DNA from: Parabacteroides sp. 52
GTDB lineage: Bacteria; Bacteroidota; Bacteroidia; Bacteroidales; Tannerellaceae
Length of the DNA stretch: 64,000 nt
Assembly (NCBI RefSeq): GCF_010500925.1
Contig: NZ_QVMG01000004.1
Coordinates: 81,411 to 145,410, forward strand
Reading direction: 5' to 3'
Both the position numbers and the translations under genes were made by a program. The notes under the pieces are model-generated. The model searched no databases. It was given only the letters and a program-made list of their open reading frames with translations, and was not told the DNA's origin. Of the stretch, positions 28,601 to 39,546 are shown in pieces (position 1 is the first letter of the stretch; each line of letters begins with the position of its first letter).

Positions 28601-29560
28601 TATACTTCCTGCCCAGAGATTGTTTACCGGGTCTTTGTACAAGCATCTGAATGAATTCACCGGCAGAGAATGTGTATTGCCCGATTGATGCTCAATAACC
28701 CGGACTTCATCTTTCTCTTTATTATATATATGTATACCATCCCCATCGGTTGCCAGCCAGATCTCGTCTTTCCATTCCAGGATATCCAATACCACATCAT
28801 TGCGCAACTGATTAGCCGTAGACAGTTGTTTCTTTAATACCCCTTCACCGGTATAGGCAAAAACTCCTTTTCCATAAGGGGCAACCCATATATGATTTGT
28901 TTGATCGACATAAATCTCGGTAATATTTTTTTCCGGGATAAAAGAGACTCGCTCTACATCTCCGGTATGCCAATAGTACCACCAAACCCCATTCCAGCGT
29001 GTGGCTAAGAGTATTTTCCCATTGGTTTGATCATATATTTTCACATCCTCTACATGCATAGAGAATTCCGCAGGTGCATGCATCGGTTGTTCGTGGAACT
29101 GTTTATCGGTATACCGATAAAGTAAAATCCGGTCTGTTTCGAAAAAGAGAATGCCTTCATCTACACACAGGCAGGTACGGGACGTGATCTGCCGGTCCTT
29201 GTGATAGATTTGTTTGAAAAGATCATTCTCCCGATCATATAAAGCCAAGCCATATTCCGTACCCACCCATAAATTATGCAGGGCATCCTCTTCTATGAAA
29301 TCGATCTCATCAAAAGGAAGTGAATGGGGATTGTTTTTATCGTGATAATATGATTTTATCTGTTCCCGGTCGAAGCAATTCAGACCAAATTGGGTACCAA
29401 TCCATATCAATCCTCTATGGTCAGTCAATATACATTTGACCGTCGATTGGGAAAGACCTTCTTCCAATGAGATCTGTTTGACAAAATATTCAGGATATGC
29501 AGAAATACGAACAATGCCTCCGAAAAATATAATCAACAGAGTAATAATGTGTTTTCTCAT
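25637..29560 (-). CDS. Hybrid two-component system regulator (HTCS) of PUL2
   Basis: 1307 residues. Signal peptide, then a periplasmic propeller sensor with repeated W-x-G-T/S motifs (GLIWIGTQFGLNCFD, GIIWLGTDGGGVNRFD, NFWIGSTTGLYHYD), a Y_Y_Y domain, one membrane helix (WFICLFIVFLIGTIITVVAS, about 745-765), histidine kinase with His807 (NLSHELRTPL), ATPase domain (GTGIGLSYARMLIELHNG), receiver with Asp1103 (SDVMMPRMDG) and an AraC-type DNA-binding domain at the C-terminus (ISERSGFSNQRYFSTVFK). It probably controls the flanking susCD and sulfatase-GH20-GH2 operons. It is divergent from the sulfatase gene, with only 99 bases between start codons. Confidence 0.96.
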   Translation of the reverse strand: MRKHIITLLIIFFGGIVRISAYPEYFVKQISLEEGLSQSTVKCILTDHRGLIWIGTQFGLNCFDREQIKSYYHDKNNPHSLPFDEIDFIEEDALHNLWVGTEYGLALYDRENDLFKQIYHKDRQITSRTCLCVDEGILFFETDRILLYRYTDKQFHEQPMHAPAEFSMHVEDVKIYDQTNGKILLATRWNGVWWYYWHTGDVERVSFIPEKNITEIYVDQTNHIWVAPYGKGVFAYTGEGVLKKQLSTANQLRNDVVLDILEWKDEIWLATDGDGIHIYNKEKDEVRVIEHQSGNTHSLPVNSFRCLYKDPVNNLWAGSIRGGLIGLKEISIQTYKESPFGSTHGLSEKTVTGMYEDTDGIIWLGTDGGGVNRFDPSTRLFRHYPQTKQAKVVSIIPMNENELLLSLFSRGLYIFDKQTGKMREYPIADKEQHTRMFRVGRSAHLHRRNKDSFHIYADSVYIYNQSTRKLTTVTIDEKGPWVSSLHHIYSNNYVSYLMGAYDLFEVNQLQQTMRPLYRSHYSIGIISAVCRDKKGNFWIGSTTGLYHYDSIQDTLKAIDNYRFVGIQTLGFDNRDRLWIGTHNDLYAYNPEDERVAVFGESDGISANEYINKAPLITRSGDLYLAGVMGLVHISKDLPFAEQPDPSINLLEVVLDGERLGLPAENHMVVPWDYTSLHIKMMVLEDDLMRKKLFRYYIRGNQEEVIELPNHVISLYSLPIGSYEIWVSCYKKNGDWSEPVELVKISITPPWWKTEWFICLFIVFLIGTIITVVASFIRRKENKMKWAIKEHEQKTYEEKIRFLINLSHELRTPLTLIYAPLKRLLKNGEVKDADQEKQLTSIFKQTRRIKNLIDMVLDVRKIEKGGETLHIKPHALNEWIRTVVDDFSNELESQERTLLFDLDERIEMVPFDAIKCEVILSNLLINAIKFSEPSTTITITTRLEGEYARIAICDEGIGLGNTDPSRLFVRFYQGSHSVNGTGIGLSYARMLIELHNGSIHATNNPEKGATFFFTLPLIHQGIPVLEMGAPTSTEAWFCSDQEFIPTPEFSTQKYTAIIVEDEPELRDYLKQSLKPHFKQVYVAEDGVDAGTKIRQNQPDIIISDVMMPRMDGFELCREVKSDIEISHIPVVLLTARTDTESTTQGYKLGADAYIAKPFDMDFLLVILKNQLNNREAVKLRYKDNNQVIAPREETISNADEQFMLKLNHFIQESLENPLLDVNYVADHMAMSRASLYNKLKLLTDVSVGDYINKFRMTRALELLANKDLTIMEISERSGFSNQRYFSTVFKQAYGLTPSQYRQKKEVKK

Positions 29561-29624
29561 GTTTTGTAGTCAAATACGGAACATTCTTAGATAATAATAG
29601 ACATAGGCGCTTTTTGACTTGCCT

Positions 29625-29632
29625 TATTTTTG
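29625..29632 (+). promoter_or_regulatory. Promoter -7 box (TATTTTTG) of the PUL2 enzyme operon
   Basis: TATTTTTG matches TAnnTTTG and ends 27 bases before the sulfatase ATG. The 99-base divergent region must also hold the regulator promoter on the other strand, which was not resolved. Confidence 0.5.
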
Positions 29633-29659
29633 CATAAAAATATAGATTTATAACGATAT

Positions 29660-31234
29660 ATGAAAATGAAAACACACTTAATCTTATCTGCTCCCTTGAC
29701 AGGTCTGGCTCTTTTGTCCGCTTGTTCGCCTCAGAAGGAGGAAGCGAAAAAACCGCTGAATATTGTTTATATCATGACCGATGATCATACGCAACAGATG
29801 ATGAGTTGTTATGACAGTCGCTTTGCCCATACGCCCAATCTGGATCGGTTGGCAAAGAGTGGCGTGCGTTTCACCAATAGTTTTGTCTGTAACTCCATCT
29901 CCGGTCCCAGCCGGGCGGTTCTGCTTACCGGCAAACACAGCCATAAAAACGGGAAAATAGATAACGAAGCCGTTTTCGATGGCGACCAGCAGACCGTGCA
30001 GAAACTCCTGCAGCAGGCAGGCTACCAGACAGCCCTCGTCGGGAAATGGCACCTGGAAAGTACACCGACCGGTTTTGATTACTGGAAGATCCTACCCGGG
30101 CAGGGAGATTATTACAATCCCCGTTTCATCACTCCGCAAGGCACCGAAGATTATGACGGCTATGTCACCAATATCATATCCGATATAAGCCTGGACTGGA
30201 TGGAAACCAAACGGGAAAAAGAGAAACCATTCTGTCTTTTTATCCATCACAAAGCGATCCACCGTAACTGGATGGGCGATACCACCCACCTGGCCATGTT
30301 TGAAGACCGTGAGTTTGAACTTCCGGTGAACTTTTACGACGACTACGAAGGCCGTCCGGCGGCTGCCGCTCAGGAAATGAGTATCGACAAAGATATGGAC
30401 CTGATCTACGACCTGAAGATGTATCGCGAAGGAGAGAAGAGCCGTCTGCAATCGCTGTTCACCCGCAAAGACGGTACGCAAGGTACCTACGGAAGGATGA
30501 ATGCCGAACAAAAAGCGGCCTGGGACAGACATTATCTTCCGATTATCGAGGAGTTTTACCGCAATAAACCAACCGGCAGGGAACTTGCCGAATGGAAATA
30601 CCAGCGATATATGCGGGATTACCTTAAGACCGTACACTCCCTGGACGAAAACGTAGGCCGCATCCTCGACTATCTGGAAAAAGAAAACCTGATGGACAAT
30701 ACCCTCATCGTATATACCTCCGACCAGGGTTTCTATATGGGTGAACACGGTTGGTTCGATAAACGTTTTATGTATGAAGAATCTATGCGCACACCACTGG
30801 TGATGCACCTGCCGGCAGGGTACGACAAACGCGGGGATATTCCTCAATTGGTACAGAATATCGACTATACCCCTACCTTCCTCGATCTGGCGGGTGTGGA
30901 TATTCCTGAAGATATTCAAGGTGTTTCCCTTTTACCCTTATTGAAAGAGGGGGAAATCACCGATTGGCGAACCTCGCTTTATTATCATTATTACGAATAT
31001 CCGGCCGAACATGCCGTCAAACGGCATTACGGGGTGCGTACCGGACAATACAAACTCATGCATTTCTACAACGACATCAACGTATGGGAATTATATGATC
31101 TTCAAGCAGATCCGATGGAGATGAACAACCTCTTCGGTCAAGAAGGTTATAAAGAGATTACCGATACATTAAAAACAGAACTGGCCCGGCTTCAGGAGGT
31201 CTATGACGATCCGATCCGTCACCGGGCACAATAA
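29660..31234 (+). CDS. S1-family sulfatase lipoprotein, probable N-acetylglucosamine-6-sulfatase
   Basis: 524 residues with lipobox ending at Cys22 (ALLSAC), so anchored in a membrane and possibly surface-exposed. Metal site IMTDDHTQQMMSCYDSR, maturation motif S-G-P-S-R at residues 81-85 (formylglycine from Ser81) followed by LLTGKHSHKNG, second metal segment YTSDQGFYMGEHGWFDKR. The overall pattern recalls S1_11 GlcNAc-6-O-sulfatases of gut Bacteroides; this is recollection, not a search. The DQGF-GEHGW segment sets it apart from the two PUL1 sulfatases. It is followed 17 bases later by a GH20 hexosaminidase, which would remove the desulfated GlcNAc. This context supports the assignment. Confidence 0.92.
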   Translation: MKMKTHLILSAPLTGLALLSACSPQKEEAKKPLNIVYIMTDDHTQQMMSCYDSRFAHTPNLDRLAKSGVRFTNSFVCNSISGPSRAVLLTGKHSHKNGKIDNEAVFDGDQQTVQKLLQQAGYQTALVGKWHLESTPTGFDYWKILPGQGDYYNPRFITPQGTEDYDGYVTNIISDISLDWMETKREKEKPFCLFIHHKAIHRNWMGDTTHLAMFEDREFELPVNFYDDYEGRPAAAAQEMSIDKDMDLIYDLKMYREGEKSRLQSLFTRKDGTQGTYGRMNAEQKAAWDRHYLPIIEEFYRNKPTGRELAEWKYQRYMRDYLKTVHSLDENVGRILDYLEKENLMDNTLIVYTSDQGFYMGEHGWFDKRFMYEESMRTPLVMHLPAGYDKRGDIPQLVQNIDYTPTFLDLAGVDIPEDIQGVSLLPLLKEGEITDWRTSLYYHYYEYPAEHAVKRHYGVRTGQYKLMHFYNDINVWELYDLQADPMEMNNLFGQEGYKEITDTLKTELARLQEVYDDPIRHRAQ

Positions 31235-31251
31235 GATAACGTCAAAATACT

Positions 31252-33570
31252 ATGAATAGACTATTATTTATGATGGGATGCATCTGCCTGTTGATGGGTG
31301 GATGCTCCCCTTTTTCTTCCTGTCCGTCTGTAATTCCGTTACCTGAGAGTATGCAAACCACAACAGAAAGTTTCTGTTTCACACCGCAGACCACGATCTA
31401 TATCGATCAGCCGGAATATCAAGAGGTAGCTTGTCACTTATCGGAGTTGTTCCTTTCTGCTGCAGGCTTTACCCTTCCGATATCCCGGGAGGCGTCTTCC
31501 GGCAAACGGCAAGCGATATATTTTGAAACCGATCCGCAGATGGAAAAAGAACATTATGAATTAATGGTTACTCCCGCCGGAGTTAAGATAAAAGCAGCCG
31601 GATCTTCCGGTTTCTTTTATGCCATTCAGACCATCCATCAGTTATTACCTCCCCAGATCGATAGTCCGGAGAAAAGAGAGCATATAAAATGGGAAATACC
31701 TGCACTTCGGATAAACGACGGTCCCCGGTTTGATTATCGCGGATTATTACTGGATGCCTCCCGCTTCTTTGTCCCCAAAGAGAATGTACTGAAGATTATC
31801 GACCAGATGGCGATGTTGAAACTCAATAAATTGCATTTCCACCTGGTGGATGGCAACGGCTGGCGATTGGAAATAAAAAAACATCCCAGACTGACCGGAG
31901 TGGGTGCCTGGCGCGTAGAGCGGGAAGGTGATTTCTCCCAACGTCGCAATGGCAGGCCCGGAGAACCAACGCCCGTCGGAGGTTATTATACCCAGGATGA
32001 TATGCGGGAGATCGTTGCCTATGCAGCCGCCAGGGCAATTGAGGTAATCCCTGAGATCGAGATGCCGGCGCATACCAACTCCTCTCTGGCGGCTTATCCG
32101 GAATTAGCCTGCCCGGTGGTGACCGATTTTATCGGTGTCATTCCCGGCTTGGGAGGCGAGAACCATGCCGATGAGATTGTGTATTGCGCCGGAAACGAAG
32201 CAGTATTCACCTTTTTGGAAGAGGTGATCGATGAAGTGATCGCTCTTTTTCCTTCTTCTTATATTCATATAGGGGGCGACGAGGCTTCGAAAAACAACTG
32301 GAAGAAATGTCCCCATTGCCAGGCTCGTATGCAAAAAGAAGGTCTTCACCGGATAGAAGATCTGCAAGGATACTTTATGAACCGGATAGCCCGTTATATC
32401 CGGGCGAAAGGAAAGACCGTGATCGGTTGGGACGAGCTGACCAACAGTCAGCTCCCGGAAGATGCCGTGATCCTCGCCTGGCAGGGATTGGGCAAAGCCG
32501 GACACAAAGCCGGGAAGCAGGGACACCGCTTTATCATGACTCCTGCCCGGGTGTTGTATTTCATCCGTTATCAGGGTCCTCAGTGGTTCGAACCCCGTAC
32601 CTACTTTGGCAATATCACACTGAAAGATGTCTACGACTACGAACCCGTTCAGCCGGAATGGGAAGAAGAAGTTGTCGAGAATCTTTGGGGGGTACAGGCT
32701 TGCATGTGGACTGAATTTATAAATCATCCGCGAGATATTGAACACCAACTGTTTCCCCGTTTGGCTGCCTTAGCCGAGGTGGCCTGGAGCGGTCGGCAAC
32801 AAAAAGAATGGAGCCATTTCCTGACCCGTCTGGATCAATTGCTTCTTCATTACGACCAACAGGGAATAAACTATGCCCGTTCGATGTTTAATATCGATCA
32901 CCGGGCAACAGGCGATAAGAATCAAGTCGAACTATCCCTTTCCTGTATCCGTCCCGATATGCAGATCCGTTATACCACGGATGAAAGTGATCCTTCGCCC
33001 GCCTCCCCTCTTTACGAGAGACCCTTCTTATTTCAGGAAAAGACAATTGTCCGGGCTGCTACTTTCGCCAACGGACAGAGAAAAGGAGAGATACTCACGC
33101 TTCCCGTTTTATGGAACAAAGCGACTGCTCGTCCGATAACCGGCGATAACCCCCATCTCTACCGCCTGACAAACGGCTTACGGGGAAGCGATAAACATTC
33201 CGACTTCGAATGGAATGGCTGGCACGGGGAAGATTTTTCTTTCACGATCGATCTGCAACAACCCACTTCGATAGAAACGATCCGGATGGGCTGTATCACC
33301 AATTACGGGATGGCCGTGCATCCGCCCCGTGCGATCCGGATATCCATTTCGGAGGATGATGCCCAATATAGGATCATAACCGATAAAGAATGGTCGGACC
33401 CGGAGATATTCCGCGAAGGAATACACGTGCATGATCAGGTATTTACAGACCTGCACGCAGAGGGGCGGTATATCCGTTTCGAGATAACGAACCCGGGCAA
33501 ATGCCCGCCCCATCATGTCCGCCCGGGACAACCGACCTGGGTGTATCTGGATGAAATTAGTATTGATTAA
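31252..33570 (+). CDS. GH20 beta-N-acetylhexosaminidase lipoprotein
   Basis: 772 residues. Lipobox ends at Cys18 (LMGGC). An alpha/beta GH20b domain (about 25-155) is followed by the GH20 barrel (about 160-500) with the substrate-assisted catalytic pair Asp343-Glu344 in HIGGDEASKNNW. A chitobiase-type C-terminal domain (IRYTTDESDPSPASPLYERP) and a discoidin-like module (about 640-772, FEWNGWHGEDFSFTIDLQ) follow. It removes terminal beta-linked GlcNAc or GalNAc. It is the middle gene of the sulfatase-GH20-GH2 operon (17 and 18 base gaps). A role in trimming host mucin or keratan-like glycans is inferred from the neighbours. Confidence 0.96.
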   Translation: MNRLLFMMGCICLLMGGCSPFSSCPSVIPLPESMQTTTESFCFTPQTTIYIDQPEYQEVACHLSELFLSAAGFTLPISREASSGKRQAIYFETDPQMEKEHYELMVTPAGVKIKAAGSSGFFYAIQTIHQLLPPQIDSPEKREHIKWEIPALRINDGPRFDYRGLLLDASRFFVPKENVLKIIDQMAMLKLNKLHFHLVDGNGWRLEIKKHPRLTGVGAWRVEREGDFSQRRNGRPGEPTPVGGYYTQDDMREIVAYAAARAIEVIPEIEMPAHTNSSLAAYPELACPVVTDFIGVIPGLGGENHADEIVYCAGNEAVFTFLEEVIDEVIALFPSSYIHIGGDEASKNNWKKCPHCQARMQKEGLHRIEDLQGYFMNRIARYIRAKGKTVIGWDELTNSQLPEDAVILAWQGLGKAGHKAGKQGHRFIMTPARVLYFIRYQGPQWFEPRTYFGNITLKDVYDYEPVQPEWEEEVVENLWGVQACMWTEFINHPRDIEHQLFPRLAALAEVAWSGRQQKEWSHFLTRLDQLLLHYDQQGINYARSMFNIDHRATGDKNQVELSLSCIRPDMQIRYTTDESDPSPASPLYERPFLFQEKTIVRAATFANGQRKGEILTLPVLWNKATARPITGDNPHLYRLTNGLRGSDKHSDFEWNGWHGEDFSFTIDLQQPTSIETIRMGCITNYGMAVHPPRAIRISISEDDAQYRIITDKEWSDPEIFREGIHVHDQVFTDLHAEGRYIRFEITNPGKCPPHHVRPGQPTWVYLDEISID

Positions 33571-33576
33571 CGATAG

Positions 33577-36678
<3,102 letters not shown>

Positions 36679-36723
36679 AAGATCTCCCTGGATTATTGGG
36701 TGGAAATTCGGATGAGTTAGTGG

Positions 36724-36825
36724 AAATAAAATTGCCGATATATGTCAGCACTAGTGTCGACATATATCGGCACAAGTGTCGACATATATCAGCACAATTG
36801 CCGACGATTGTCGGCAATTGTATTT
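36724..36825. repeat. 102-bp element: four palindromic units on a 22-bp period (copy 2)
   Basis: Units of 16 bases at 36734-36749, 36756-36771, 36778-36793 and 36800-36815, each of form GYCGA-N6-TCRGC and separated by 6 bases (ACTAGT, ACAAGT, ACAATT). The ends are AAATAAAATTGCCGA and its complement with one mismatch. The total length is exactly that of copy 1. It lies between the convergent ends of the GH2 and M56 genes, so it may also act as a terminator for either. Confidence 0.9.
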
Positions 36826-36893
36826 TCCCGCCATTTTAACTTCCTATCGGTTGAAATGGAAAGAGAAGGAGGACCTTGTTTGCTGATGAATTT

Positions 36894-38513
36894 TTAGTTC
36901 TCAGGTGAAATCTCGTAATCTGTTTTTTGCAGTTCGACCGCTTCTTCGCGGATGATTTGTTTGATGTCGGTAACCCACCCCATCGGTGTTTCTTTTTTTG
37001 CCCAAAGACGTATGGAGAGGGGCGACTTCTTATAGATATTCACCTCTCGCACTTTTTTCCGGATATCTTCTTCCGTATCCGTTTCTTCAATATCGATCCT
37101 GCCCAGTCTTTCTTCTCCTGCCATAAAAACGATACTGAGGAATGCTTGCGTATGGTTCTTAAGGCCAAAGTTTTTCGGATCTACAGTCCGTACGGCAATG
37201 GGTTGGTGTTTCTTTTTCAATTCCGGCTTCAGCTCTGTAAAAGCCTGCCCCAAGGTGTTGTAAATCGAAGCGATTGTCTTTTCGGGCGCTTCGATGTCAA
37301 ATTGCAGGGTAATCAATACGGGTTTAAGGGACTTTGTATCTGTCAACACCTTCTTCACGGCCGCCGACAATTCTTTTTCTTCTATCAACTGGCCGTTAAA
37401 CATGATTGTGCCCACTGCATTGACTAATAAAGAGGAGAGTTGCATTTGATCTTCCAATTTTTCATTGATCTCTTTTTGCGGAAGCGAAGGATCTATTCCT
37501 TTTTCCAGGAGTAACTTCTCCATCTCTGCTTGGAAAAAGGCGCTCGTGTATTTCCCCTTATCCGGCGAAATAGTTGTATCTTCGCCCGGAAGAAGTTGTT
37601 GTAACTGCCGGTCGATATCCGGACTGGCATACGCATACAGCGCAAGGGCTGCTAGCGGCAGGAAAAGAATACTCTTCCAACGCGCTGATTGGTTTGATTG
37701 ATTTTTGCACATCATAGTAATACGCTTTTTAAGTTTACTTTGATTAAAGCTGTTGGCAAAAGTGTAGGAGCTGGAGCCAACAGCTTTTTTCACTAATAAT
37801 AATTGATATTTTGTGGCATCGATGCCTGCTTGAAGGACAGCCGTGTCGGCTTGGTATTCATGGATCTCCTGCAGTTCCCGCTTGAGTAACCAGGCGGCCG
37901 GGTTGAACCAATGAAGAAGGATTACGGCTTCCATGAGAAGAATGTCCCAGGAATGCCGTTTGTGATAGTGAGCCAGTTCATGCGTGAGGATTTCTTCTGC
38001 ATGATTCTTATAATCTGTTTCGGAGAGAACGATGTATTTTCCCCAGTTGAATGGGGAGAGCGTTCCGGGCAGTAATACGAGGGTGTAGTCTTTCTTTTGT
38101 ATCCTTTTGCCTCTGCGTATCAACAGGCATAATCCAATCAGAGAGCGGAATAAAAGAATCCATGTCAGTATGCTGCCGGTCCAATAGATAGCCTTGAAAA
38201 CGAGAGAGGCGGGGAATGTATAATGTGTGTCATCTGTCTCTTCTTTTTCAGGAAAAAGAAAGCCGGTTTCTTCGTTTCGGTTTTCTTCCCAAATGATCCT
38301 TCTTTCCAGTTCAATAAAAGGTTGTTGGATTAAACCGGGACTGCCGGTTTCAATCTTCACCAAAGGAAGAAGCATACAGAGAGTAATGCTTATAAGTAAT
38401 ACCTTTCGGTTGAAACGGAAAAAGGTTTCATTACTTAACAGGACCTTATACGCTAAATAGAAGAGGAGAAGGCAGAAGGTCGACTTCAATAGGTAAATGA
38501 GGAAGATACTCAT
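36894..38513 (-). CDS. BlaR1/MecR1-type M56 membrane metallopeptidase with C-terminal ExbD-like domain
   Basis: 539 residues. Membrane helices near the N-terminus (FLIYLLKSTFCLLLFYLAYKV) and at about 33-50, 105-130 flank the zinc peptidase site HELAH at residues 178-182, with the later Glu/zinc ligand region ELQEIHEYQADTAVL. A further helix (ILFLPLAALALYAYA) is at about 280. The periplasmic C-terminus (about 355-425, TIMFNGQLIEEKELSAAVKK) resembles an ExbD/TolR-type domain in place of a penicillin-binding sensor. It is a membrane sensor that probably triggers cleavage of the BlaI-type repressor encoded 3 bases upstream. The inducing signal is unknown and need not be a beta-lactam. Confidence 0.9.
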   Translation of the reverse strand: MSIFLIYLLKSTFCLLLFYLAYKVLLSNETFFRFNRKVLLISITLCMLLPLVKIETGSPGLIQQPFIELERRIIWEENRNEETGFLFPEKEETDDTHYTFPASLVFKAIYWTGSILTWILLFRSLIGLCLLIRRGKRIQKKDYTLVLLPGTLSPFNWGKYIVLSETDYKNHAEEILTHELAHYHKRHSWDILLMEAVILLHWFNPAAWLLKRELQEIHEYQADTAVLQAGIDATKYQLLLVKKAVGSSSYTFANSFNQSKLKKRITMMCKNQSNQSARWKSILFLPLAALALYAYASPDIDRQLQQLLPGEDTTISPDKGKYTSAFFQAEMEKLLLEKGIDPSLPQKEINEKLEDQMQLSSLLVNAVGTIMFNGQLIEEKELSAAVKKVLTDTKSLKPVLITLQFDIEAPEKTIASIYNTLGQAFTELKPELKKKHQPIAVRTVDPKNFGLKNHTQAFLSIVFMAGEERLGRIDIEETDTEEDIRKKVREVNIYKKSPLSIRLWAKKETPMGWVTDIKQIIREEAVELQKTDYEISPEN

Positions 38514-38516
38514 AGT

Positions 38517-38879
38517 TTATTTTTTACCTTTCTTAATCTGTTCGATCAGTTCCTGCAATTCCTCTACCGTCAGTTCTTCATCTTCGATCAGCGAAGAAAC
38601 GACGGACGTATACGAATTGCCGAAAAAACGATGTACGACATTGTTCAGGGAACTTTTCCGGTACTGTTCCTGTGTCACCAATGCATAATATTGATAGGTA
38701 TTCCCATAGGCTTTATACCCGATATAACCTTTCTCTTCCAAGGTGCGCACGATGGTAGATAAGGTATTGTAATGGGGTTTGGGCTCTTCTTGCAGTTCGA
38801 GTAACTCTTTGATAAACAAAGGCCCTTTGTTCCAAAAATAAGAAAGAATTTCTTCTTCTTTCGGGGTTAACTTTTTCAT
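38517..38879 (-). CDS. BlaI/MecI/CopY-family transcriptional repressor
   Basis: 120 residues, the standard length. The winged helix starts at once (LTPKEEEILSYFWNKGPLFIKELLEL), with the recognition helix near PHYNTLSTIVRTLEEKGYIGYKAYGNTYQYYALV and a C-terminal dimerisation helix (ELTVEELQELIEQIKKGKK). It represses its own operon, whose second gene is the M56 peptidase 3 bases downstream. Cleavage by that peptidase should relieve repression. A TATATTTG box and an exact 23-base palindrome just upstream are the likely promoter and operator. Confidence 0.95.
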   Translation of the reverse strand: MKKLTPKEEEILSYFWNKGPLFIKELLELQEEPKPHYNTLSTIVRTLEEKGYIGYKAYGNTYQYYALVTQEQYRKSSLNNVVHRFFGNSYTSVVSSLIEDEELTVEELQELIEQIKKGKK

Positions 38880-38908
38880 ATTATCTGACTTCTGTTTTAT
38901 TGTGGTTT

Positions 38909-38916
38909 CAAATATA
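38909..38916 (-). promoter_or_regulatory. blaI-type operon promoter -7 box (TATATTTG)
   Basis: Minus strand TATATTTG matches TAnnTTTG, 30 bases before the repressor start codon. The adjacent palindrome at 38934-38956 would cover its -33 region. Confidence 0.55.
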
Positions 38917-38933
38917 ACTATAAATAATGTAAG

Positions 38934-38956
38934 ATCAACTATAAGTTATAGTTGAT
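38934..38956. promoter_or_regulatory. Likely BlaI/MecI-type operator, perfect 23-base dyad
   Basis: ATCAACTATAA-G-TTATAGTTGAT is an exact inverted repeat with 11-base arms around one base. The half-site AACTATAA recurs at 38916-38923, 21 bases from its copy in the dyad. Location upstream of the repressor gene and over the promoter supports autoregulation. Confidence 0.65.
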
Positions 38957-38967
38957 TGACTATATTT

Positions 38968-38983
38968 AACAGTTGAAACTGTT
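38968..38983. promoter_or_regulatory. Second palindrome AACAGTTGAAACTGTT
   Basis: Seven-base arms AACAGTT and AACTGTT around GA, midway between the repressor gene and the GroES-like gene. It could be a second operator or part of the forward promoter region. Function unknown. Confidence 0.4.
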
Positions 38984-39008
38984 TCGTTGAAAGCCTGAGT
39001 ACCCTGCA

Positions 39009-39040
39009 TTTGCTTCTATTTCCCCCTTTTTTTATCTTTG
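39009..39040 (+). promoter_or_regulatory. Promoter of the GroES-like gene (TTTG / TATCTTTG)
   Basis: A -33 TTTG at 39009-39012 and a -7 TATCTTTG at 39033-39040 are 20 bases apart, the canonical Bacteroidetes layout. The ATG follows 28 bases later. Confidence 0.65.
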
Positions 39041-39068
39041 CGGGAGATTATTCTAAAAACAAACGATT

Positions 39069-39455
39069 ATGCAATTGTCCATTGACCAGAAAGATATCGA
39101 TAAGTTTCTTATGATTGGTGATAAGGTTCTGATTAAGCCGAAAAATCCACAAAGCCAAACGAAATCGGGGCTTTATTTGCCACCCTCCGTGCAGGAAGGG
39201 GAAAAAATACAATCCGGTTATATCATCAAAGCGGGTCCTGGTTATCCTCTTCCCTCTCAAGTGGAGGAACCGGAGGTATGGAAAAAGAAAAAGGAGGAAG
39301 AGGTGCATTATCTTCCTTTGCAGGCGCGTGAAGGGGATTTGGCTGTCTATCTGCAAAATGCAACCTATGAGATTCAGTTCAATGAAGAGAAGTACCTGAT
39401 CGTGCCTCATTCGGCTATTCTGATGCTTGTTCGGGATGAGGGATTGTTCGAATAG
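39069..39455 (+). CDS. GroES-like co-chaperonin (Cpn10 fold) paralogue
   Basis: 128 residues. The Cpn10 beta-barrel is recognisable: FLMIGDKVLIKPKNPQSQTKSGLYLPPS, then EKIQSGYIIKAGPGYPLP, and near the end IVPHSAILMLVRD. It is longer than GroES (about 97 residues), with a Lys/Glu-rich insertion (EVWKKKKEEEVHYLPLQ, about 75-92) where GroES continues directly. No groEL is adjacent. It could be a specialised co-chaperonin or an unrelated user of the fold. The housekeeping groES would be elsewhere in the genome. Family is clear; partner is unknown. Confidence 0.85.
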   Translation: MQLSIDQKDIDKFLMIGDKVLIKPKNPQSQTKSGLYLPPSVQEGEKIQSGYIIKAGPGYPLPSQVEEPEVWKKKKEEEVHYLPLQAREGDLAVYLQNATYEIQFNEEKYLIVPHSAILMLVRDEGLFE

Positions 39456-39500
39456 GGGCTTTTCTTTTGTCAGAATACTTTAATATTCATATAATTAATG

Positions 39501-39508
39501 TACTTTTG
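39501..39508 (+). promoter_or_regulatory. Promoter -7 box (TACTTTTG) of the NfnAB-like operon
   Basis: Full match to TAnnTTTG, 38 bases before the start codon at 39547. Confidence 0.55.
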
Positions 39509-39546
39509 TTGCGAAAAAGTAAAAGAAACTATCAATAAAGCAATTC

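Noticed and set aside
30092..30919. A 275-codon open frame antisense to the PUL2 sulfatase
   Set aside because: Reverse reading of a conserved sulfatase; no support.
36894..38879. Beta-lactam resistance regulatory pair
   Set aside because: The families match BlaI/BlaR1, but no beta-lactamase gene or penicillin-binding sensor domain is present, so resistance is not claimed.
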